A stretch of DNA of 11,696 nt from contig CAYTSW010000085.1 in the NCBI GenBank assembly GCA_964440605.1, positions 1-11,696 on the forward strand. Reading direction: 5' to 3'. The notes under the pieces are model-generated. The model was given only the letters and a program-made list of their open reading frames with translations, did not search any database and had not been told where the DNA came from. Numbering within the stretch: position 1 is the first letter of the stretch; every line of letters begins with the position of its first letter. Below are positions 7,438-11,696 of the stretch, piece after piece. This stretch comes from CAYTSW01 sp964440605 (lineage in GTDB: Bacteria > Planctomycetota > Phycisphaerae > Phycisphaerales > UBA1924). The position numbers and the translations under genes are program-made.

Positions 7438-7752
7438 GCGTCGCCGCTGCACCGCGGGTGCGTCAGGGCTGGGCAGATGTCCCGAGGTCCGCTGAAGTTC
7501 GGAGTGCTTCGTCGCCCGAGCGGGCATCGTCAAGGAATTCGCTGGGCTGCGTGACGCTCCACCTGCGAAACAATTCTCCTGTCGACGAATCGTCGAGACG
7601 GCACCCCGAGAGACCGTCTGCTCGTCGAATCGAGGCACCGAATCGCCGATCTCTCGCGCTGCGTGGCGCTGCGCGAGATGGCGACAGAGCGACGCGACGT
7701 CCGAGGTCACTCGAGAGCACGGCAATGGCAGTCCATCGCTGGGTCTCGACTC
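7438..7752. other. stretch with no convincing gene
   Basis: No reading frame here shows sustained coding bias or a recognisable motif. It is somewhat less GC-rich than the flanks and holds the 7582-7596 palindrome and three CGAATCG copies. It separates the minus-strand T6SS unit from the plus-strand frameshifted gene, so divergent promoters could lie here, but I could not point to a clear -35/-10 or -24/-12 pair. Confidence 0.5.
7582..7596. promoter_or_regulatory. 15-nt palindrome, possible operator
   Basis: TCGACGAATCGTCGA has 7-nt arms around a central A. Its core CGAATCG recurs at 7626-7632 and 7639-7645. It lies in the non-coding gap between divergent units, where a regulator site would be expected. 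Short palindromes are common by chance in such DNA, so this is tentative. Confidence 0.25.
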
Positions 7753-8132
7753 GTGGCGATCGTCGCGCTCGACTGCGGCGCCGTCGCGAGGTGCCTGGGC
7801 CCAATTATCGCGGACGTCCCCCTCTGGCCGTCGAGCCTCTACGCCTGGCTGGCCGGAGCCGCCGCGCGGTCACCCGCGCTGTGGGCTCGCTGCGAGGGGG
7901 CGCTCGATGACGCGCTCGCCCCGTGGCTCACCCCGTACGGGGACGCGGCGCCGCCCACGATCGCCGAGGCGCTCGTCGAGCACGGGGGCGCGGCGATGAA
8001 CGGCCGCGAGGTCGCCGCCGCGCTCTGGGCGCTCGTCGGCGGCGCGATCCGACCCTCGAAGCGCTGATCGATCGGCTCACTCGGGAGGCCGAGATCCTGG
8101 TCGCGCGAGGGTGCGTGCCTGCCCCGCGCTGA
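7753..8132 (+). pseudogene. hypothetical protein gene with a frameshift near 8040
   Basis: This is the only likely coding region on the plus strand. One frame shows strong GC3 bias from about 7753, giving a protein with CLGPIIADVPLWPSSLYAW, ALDDALAPWLTPYG and GREVAAALWALVG, and stops at 8067 after IRPSKR. Just before that stop the coding signal moves to the next frame, giving RRDPTLEALIDRLTREAEI and then LVARGCVPAPR, ending at TGA 8132. Restoring one base near 8040 joins both parts into a protein of about 127 residues. I do not recognise the family. The start is unclear: GTG 7753 is where codon bias begins, while in-frame ATG 7678 and GTG 7663 lie in weakly biased sequence, and none has a good ribosome-binding site. 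It could be a true pseudogene or a sequencing error in a GC run. It converges on the TlpA-like remnant. Confidence 0.55.
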
Positions 8133-8139
8133 CGCACCC
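8109..8139. terminator. inverted repeat between convergent genes, possible bidirectional terminator
   Basis: GGGTGCGT (8109-8116) pairs with ACGCACCC (8132-8139) across a 15-nt loop. It covers the stop of the plus-strand gene at 8132 and ends 14 bp before the stop of the convergent remnant. No T-run follows on either strand and the loop is long, so the call is weak. Confidence 0.3.
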
Positions 8140-8152
8140 ACCGGGGAGCGCC

Positions 8153-8552
8153 TCAGTCGCCGACGAGCCGCGCGACGCCTTGGGCGACCGCGCTCTGCTC
8201 GGCCGGGCTGAAGCCCTCACGCTCGCGGACGATGCGGCCGTGGCGGTCGGCCCAGACGCTGAACGGCGCGGCGCGGGTTGAGCGGGCTCGTCACGCGCGT
8301 GTCGACGTCGGTCACCATGTCATAGGTCAGCCCGAGGCGGCGCGCGGCGGGCCCGGCGCGCATCAACGTCGCCTGGCTGTCCATGCTGATCGCGACGATC
8401 TTCAGGCCGTCGCCGCGATAGCGCTCGTACAGCGACTGGTAGCCCGGGAGCTCCTGCCGACGGGGCTGGCACCAGGTCGCCCGGAAGAGGATCACCACCG
8501 GGTCCTCGCCGACGTGGTCGCTCATCCGGAAGTCGCCGGGCGGACAGGACAT
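8153..8552 (-). pseudogene. decayed TlpA/AhpC-TSA-type thioredoxin-like gene
   Basis: The frame from 8552 reads GDFRMSDHVGEDPVVILFR, then ATWCQPRRQELPGYQSLYER, then GLKIVAISMD. This is the thioredoxin fold around the active site of TlpA/redoxin proteins, which normally have a WCxxC centre. Here the second cysteine is replaced by arginine (WCQPR). After TSPLNPRR near 8264-8276 the frame breaks and would end as AVQRLGRPPRPHRPRA. The expected C-terminus continues in another frame as APFSVWADRHGRIVREREG, FSPAEQSAVAQGVARLVGD, stopping at 8153. The N-terminus is also short: homology appears to run upstream of ATG 8525, and no signal peptide or first strand fits before the nrd hairpin. A one-base gain or two-base loss in the CG-rich run explains the frameshift. 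An intact gene would act in thiol-disulfide exchange or peroxide reduction; this copy probably does neither. Confidence 0.8.
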
Positions 8553-8567
8553 CCGAACTGGGAGCCC

Positions 8568-8600
8568 GCGTCCGCCCGCGACCGTGACGCGGGCGGACGC
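8568..8600 (-). terminator. 13-bp perfect stem-loop after nrdB, probable terminator
   Basis: Arms at 8568-8580 (GCGTCCGCCCGCG) and 8588-8600 are exact reverse complements around a 7-nt loop. The stem starts 5 bp after the nrdB stop at 8606, where an operon terminator would sit. No U-run follows on the minus strand, so it may act as a non-canonical terminator or as a 3' mRNA-stabilising hairpin. Confidence 0.6.
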
Positions 8601-8605
8601 AGAAC

Positions 8606-9649
8606 TCAGAAGTCGGCGTCGAAGGTGACGTCGCCGGTGATGCCCGTTTGGTAGGCCGAGACGCGCCGCTCGAAGAAGTTAGCGACCTCCTGCACGTCCT
8701 GAAGAGCCATAAAGGGAAAGGGGTTCTTGGCGCCCCAGCGCGGCCTCATGCCGAGCTTCGTCAAGCGCTGGTCGGCGCAGTGCTCGAGGTACTCGCGAAT
8801 GTCCTCGATCGAGAGACCGATGACGCCCTCGCTCAGCAGATCCTCGCCGAACTGAATCTCGCAGGCGATCGCCTCTTCCATCATCTCGATGACCGAGGCC
8901 TCGAGCTCCGCGTCGAAGAGGTGTGGCTGCTCGGCGCGGATCGTCCGCACGGCTTCGAACGCAAACGCCATGTGGGCGCTCTCGTCGCGAAACACCCAGT
9001 TGGTGCCCGCCGCCAATCCATGCAGCAATCCTCGGGAGCGGAGGAAGTACACGTAGGCGAAGGCCGCGAAGAAGAAGAGCCCCTCGATGCAGGCGGCGAA
9101 GCAGATGAGGTTCAGCAGGAAGCCGCGTCGCTGTTCGTCGCTCTCGAGCGAGTCGAGCTCGGCGATACTGTCCATCCACTTCGCGCAGAACTCTGCCTTC
9201 CGTTGCACCGAGGGAATGTGCTCCACAGCCGCAAAGGCCTCGGCCCGCTGGTCGGGGGAAGGCATGTAGGTGTCGAGCAGCGTCAGGTAGAACTGCACGT
9301 GCAGCGCCTCCTCGTACAGCTGCCGCGAGAGGTACATCCGCGCCTCGGGGGCGTTGAGGTGTCGGTAGAGATTGAGCACCAGGTTGTTCGACACGATCGA
9401 GTCCCCGGTCGCGAAGAACGCGACCAGCCGCTCGACGAGGTGGCGGTCCCCCGGGCTCATCTTCGTGTAGAGGTCCGAGAGGTCGGTCGAGAAGTCCACC
9501 TCCTCTACCGTCCAGGTGTTGCGGACGGCGTTTCGGTACATCTCGTAGAACTGGGGGTAGGCCATCGGACGCAGGGTCAGCTCGAGCCCCGGGTCGAGGA
9601 GCTTCCCCCGCCGCCCCACCGGACGCGATCGTTCGGTCACGCGGCTCAT
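8606..9649 (-). CDS. nrdB: ribonucleoside-diphosphate reductase subunit beta (class I)
   Basis: This 347-residue protein is the small subunit of class I ribonucleotide reductase. It holds the dimetal-tyrosyl radical that starts reduction of ribonucleotides to deoxyribonucleotides in NrdA. By position relative to E. coli NrdB the ligands are D83 (GDSIVSNN), E114 and H117 (EEALHVQFY), E189 (CIEGLFFF), and E223 and H226 (RDESAH). Y121, four residues after H117, is the radical tyrosine, so this is not the class Ic type that has Phe there. The C-terminus ends DVTFDADF, a tail of the kind that docks on NrdA. The frame stays open far upstream to 10144, but that part lies over nrdA in another frame. 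The chosen ATG 9649 overlaps the nrdA stop in an ATGA, has GAGG 7 bp upstream, and gives a normal family length. It is co-transcribed and coupled with nrdA. Confidence 0.96.
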   Translation of the reverse strand: MSRVTERSRPVGRRGKLLDPGLELTLRPMAYPQFYEMYRNAVRNTWTVEEVDFSTDLSDLYTKMSPGDRHLVERLVAFFATGDSIVSNNLVLNLYRHLNAPEARMYLSRQLYEEALHVQFYLTLLDTYMPSPDQRAEAFAAVEHIPSVQRKAEFCAKWMDSIAELDSLESDEQRRGFLLNLICFAACIEGLFFFAAFAYVYFLRSRGLLHGLAAGTNWVFRDESAHMAFAFEAVRTIRAEQPHLFDAELEASVIEMMEEAIACEIQFGEDLLSEGVIGLSIEDIREYLEHCADQRLTKLGMRPRWGAKNPFPFMALQDVQEVANFFERRVSAYQTGITGDVTFDADF

Positions 9650-11696
9650 TGGCAGGCCTCGCAAATTTCGGGGTTCTCGAGCGAGCAGCGGAGCGCGGCC
9701 GCGGCCGCGGCGCCTTCCTCTTCCGTACCGGAGTCGGCGGCCGTCTTCGCGATCCCCGTCGCCGGTCGGGACCGTAGGTAGTAAGTCGTCTTCAGCCCGC
9801 GCTTGAAGGCGTACATGTACATCGACGAGAGCACGCCGACCTCGGGGCTCTCCATGAAGAGGTTCAGTGACTGGCTCTGATCGATGAACGGACCGCGGGC
9901 CGCGGCGTGGTCGATGAGCGCCTTCTGCTTCAGCTCCCAGACGGTCCGATAGAGGTGCCGAACCTCTTCCGGCAGCTCGACGAGGTCCTGGATGGACCCC
10001 TCCGCCTCGAAGAGCCGTTGACGGATCCCCGGCGTCCACATGCCACGCCGCCGGAGCTCGGCGACGAGGTAGCGGTTGAGCAGCAGGAACTCCCCGCTGA
10101 GAGTCTCGCGCTTGAAAAGGTTCGAGACCTGCGGCTCGATGCATTCGTAGCAGCCGGCGATCGACGCGATCGTCGCGGTGGGCGCGATCGCGATGAGCAG
10201 CGAGTTCCGCAACCCATGCTCCATGACCGCCTCGCGGACCGCGTCGTAGCGGGCGCTGTCACGCGCTGGCACGCCCCAGAGCTCCGGCTGGAGCAAGCCC
10301 TCGGCCGCTCGCGTCTCGGCAAACGCCCCGTGGGCTCCGTGCACCTTGGCCAGCTCGACGCTTTCTTCGAGCGCCGTCAGGTAGAGCTCTTCCTGGATCG
10401 TGGCCGAGAGCTCGATCGCACGCGGGTCGTCGAAAGGCAGACCGAGTCGGAAGAACACGTCCTGCAGCCCCATGATCCCGAGCCCGACGGGCCGCCAGCG
10501 CTCGTTGGAGCGCGCCGTGCCCTCGATGGGGTAGAGGTTCAGGTCGATGACCCGATCGAGCTGTCGAATGGCGATGCGAACCGTGCGCCGAAGGCGCTCG
10601 ACGTCCACGTCATCGCCATCCAGGTGCGCCGCGAGGTTGATCGATCCGAGGTTGCACACCGCCGTCTCGCGCTCGGTGCTCACCTCGAGGATCTCGGTGC
10701 ACAGGTTGGAGAGGTGCACCACGCGCCCGGCCTTCGCCGTCTGGTTGCAGGTCGCGTTCGCGCGGTCCTTGAAGGTCATCCAGCCGTTCCCGGTCTGGGC
10801 GAGCGTCCGCATCATCCGTCGGTACAGCTCCCGCGCCGGCAGGACCTTGCGCGCGAGCCCGCGCTCCTCGGCCGCCACGTACGCCGCATCGAACGCCTCG
10901 CCGTAGCGGTCCGGGAGCTCCGGCACATCGGCCGGGTCGAAGAGCGACCAGCTCGCGTCCTGCTCGACCCGGCGCATGAAGAGATCGGGGATCCAGTTGG
11001 CCAGGTTGAGGTTGTGGGTACGCTGAGCTTCGTCGCCAGTGTTGTCACGCAGCTCGAGAAAGGCCTCGATGTCCGCGTGCCACGGCTCGAGGTAGACGCA
11101 GCACGCGCCCTTGCGCTTGCCGCCCTGGTTGACCGCAGCAACCGAGCTGTCGAGTGTCTTGAGCCATGGCACGATGCCGTTCGACTGGCCGTTGGTGCTC
11201 CGGATGAGCGAGCCCCGCGAGCGAACGCGGTGGAACGCCATCCCGATGCCACCGGAGAACTTCGAGAGCATGGCCACGTCGCGGTAGCGGTCGTAGATCG
11301 CCTCGAGGGTGTCCGATGGGGAGTCCAGCAGGAAGCAGCTCGAGAGCTGCTCATGCCGGGTCCCGGCGTTGAAGAGGGTGGGAGAGCTGGGAAGGTAGGA
11401 GAGGGTGGCCAAGGCCTGGTAGAGCGCCTCGGTCTCTTCGAGAGACTCGGTGAGCGCGCTCGCGACCCGCAGGAAGAAGTGCTGCGGCCCCTCGATCACT
11501 TCGCGCGTCTCCGGGTGGCGCAAGAGGTAGCGGTCGTAGACCGTGCGCAGCCCGAAGTAGCGAAAGCGTGCGTCGTTGGCGCGGTCCATCAGCGCGTCGA
11601 GCGCCGCCCCTTCACGGAGCGTTCGCTCGTGGAGGCGCTCCCCGACCAGCCCGAGTTCGTGCCCCCGGGCGATCGAGGCCGTGAACGCCCCGAGTC
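9646..11696 (-). CDS. nrdA: ribonucleoside-diphosphate reductase subunit alpha (class I), N-terminus off window
   Basis: The frame is open to the right edge and gives the last 682 residues of the large subunit, which reduces ribonucleoside diphosphates. Any N-terminal ATP-cone lies beyond the window. Catalytic features line up with E. coli NrdA: the first redox cysteine in LSSCFLLDS (codon 11337-11335), the N-x-C-x-E thiyl-radical centre in SNLCTEIL (Cys codon 10701-10699), the second redox cysteine in AVCNLGSINL (10656-10654), and the tyrosine pair of the radical path in KTTYYLRS (9783-9778). The C-terminal tail ends EICEACQ, a CxxC pair (9663-9652) expected to pass electrons from thioredoxin or glutaredoxin. 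It hangs on a flexible EEEGAAAAAALRC linker. An internal ATG at 11589 is not the start, because upstream codons continue in the family pattern (AFTASIARGHELGLVGERL). The TGA stop overlaps the nrdB ATG. The promoter and any NrdR boxes would lie to the right of the window. Confidence 0.97.
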   Translation of the reverse strand, partial: LGAFTASIARGHELGLVGERLHERTLREGAALDALMDRANDARFRYFGLRTVYDRYLLRHPETREVIEGPQHFFLRVASALTESLEETEALYQALATLSYLPSSPTLFNAGTRHEQLSSCFLLDSPSDTLEAIYDRYRDVAMLSKFSGGIGMAFHRVRSRGSLIRSTNGQSNGIVPWLKTLDSSVAAVNQGGKRKGACCVYLEPWHADIEAFLELRDNTGDEAQRTHNLNLANWIPDLFMRRVEQDASWSLFDPADVPELPDRYGEAFDAAYVAAEERGLARKVLPARELYRRMMRTLAQTGNGWMTFKDRANATCNQTAKAGRVVHLSNLCTEILEVSTERETAVCNLGSINLAAHLDGDDVDVERLRRTVRIAIRQLDRVIDLNLYPIEGTARSNERWRPVGLGIMGLQDVFFRLGLPFDDPRAIELSATIQEELYLTALEESVELAKVHGAHGAFAETRAAEGLLQPELWGVPARDSARYDAVREAVMEHGLRNSLLIAIAPTATIASIAGCYECIEPQVSNLFKRETLSGEFLLLNRYLVAELRRRGMWTPGIRQRLFEAEGSIQDLVELPEEVRHLYRTVWELKQKALIDHAAARGPFIDQSQSLNLFMESPEVGVLSSMYMYAFKRGLKTTYYLRSRPATGIAKTAADSGTEEEGAAAAAALRCSLENPEICEACQ

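Noticed and set aside
8648..9781. 377-residue plus-strand open frame
   Set aside because: It is antisense to nrdB and the end of nrdA, which are certain.
9650..10144. upstream extension of the nrdB frame
   Set aside because: It overlaps nrdA in another frame, has no family similarity, and the ATGA-coupled ATG at 9649 gives the normal length.
1..11696. tRNA or rRNA genes, CRISPR arrays, insertion sequences
   Set aside because: I saw no cloverleaf, no regularly spaced repeats and no transposase motif or terminal inverted repeats.

Overview
The window is strongly GC-rich, with codon third positions dominated by G and C. It reads as chromosome of a high-GC Gram-negative bacterium. A VgrG module with DUF2169 proteins beside a class I ribonucleotide reductase operon would suit a myxobacterium-like lineage, but that assignment is inference and no taxonomic marker is present. 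All confident genes are on the minus strand, so they are transcribed from high to low coordinates.

Right part (8568-11696): a nrdA-nrdB operon for class I ribonucleotide reductase. nrdA runs off the right edge, so its N-terminus is missing. It overlaps nrdB by an ATGA. nrdB is complete, with all six metal ligands and the radical tyrosine. A perfect 13-bp stem-loop follows nrdB.

Middle part (about 7440-8560): a decayed stretch. It holds a thioredoxin/TlpA-like remnant (minus strand) with no normal N-terminus, a lost resolving cysteine and a frameshift. A convergent plus-strand hypothetical gene is also frameshifted. Between 7438 and about 7752 there is no convincing gene, only a 15-nt palindrome and three copies of CGAATCG.

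Left part (1-7437): a type VI secretion (T6SS) spike and effector module, read right to left. In order it has a possible small membrane protein, a CxxCxxCC-type (YkgJ-like) cysteine-cluster protein, a VgrG spike with an unusual N-terminal extension of about 172 residues, an unrecognised 360-residue protein, a stand-alone DUF2169 protein, and a second DUF2169 domain that runs into the start of an RHS (DUF6531-like) region before leaving the window. Gaps between the confident genes are 3, 22, 9 and 12 bp, which implies one transcription unit with translational coupling. The likely logic is that VgrG carries an RHS-type toxin, DUF2169 proteins act as loading adaptors, and the 360-residue protein is a tip, cargo or accessory component. 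The toxin C-terminus and any immunity gene would lie left of position 1 and cannot be seen.
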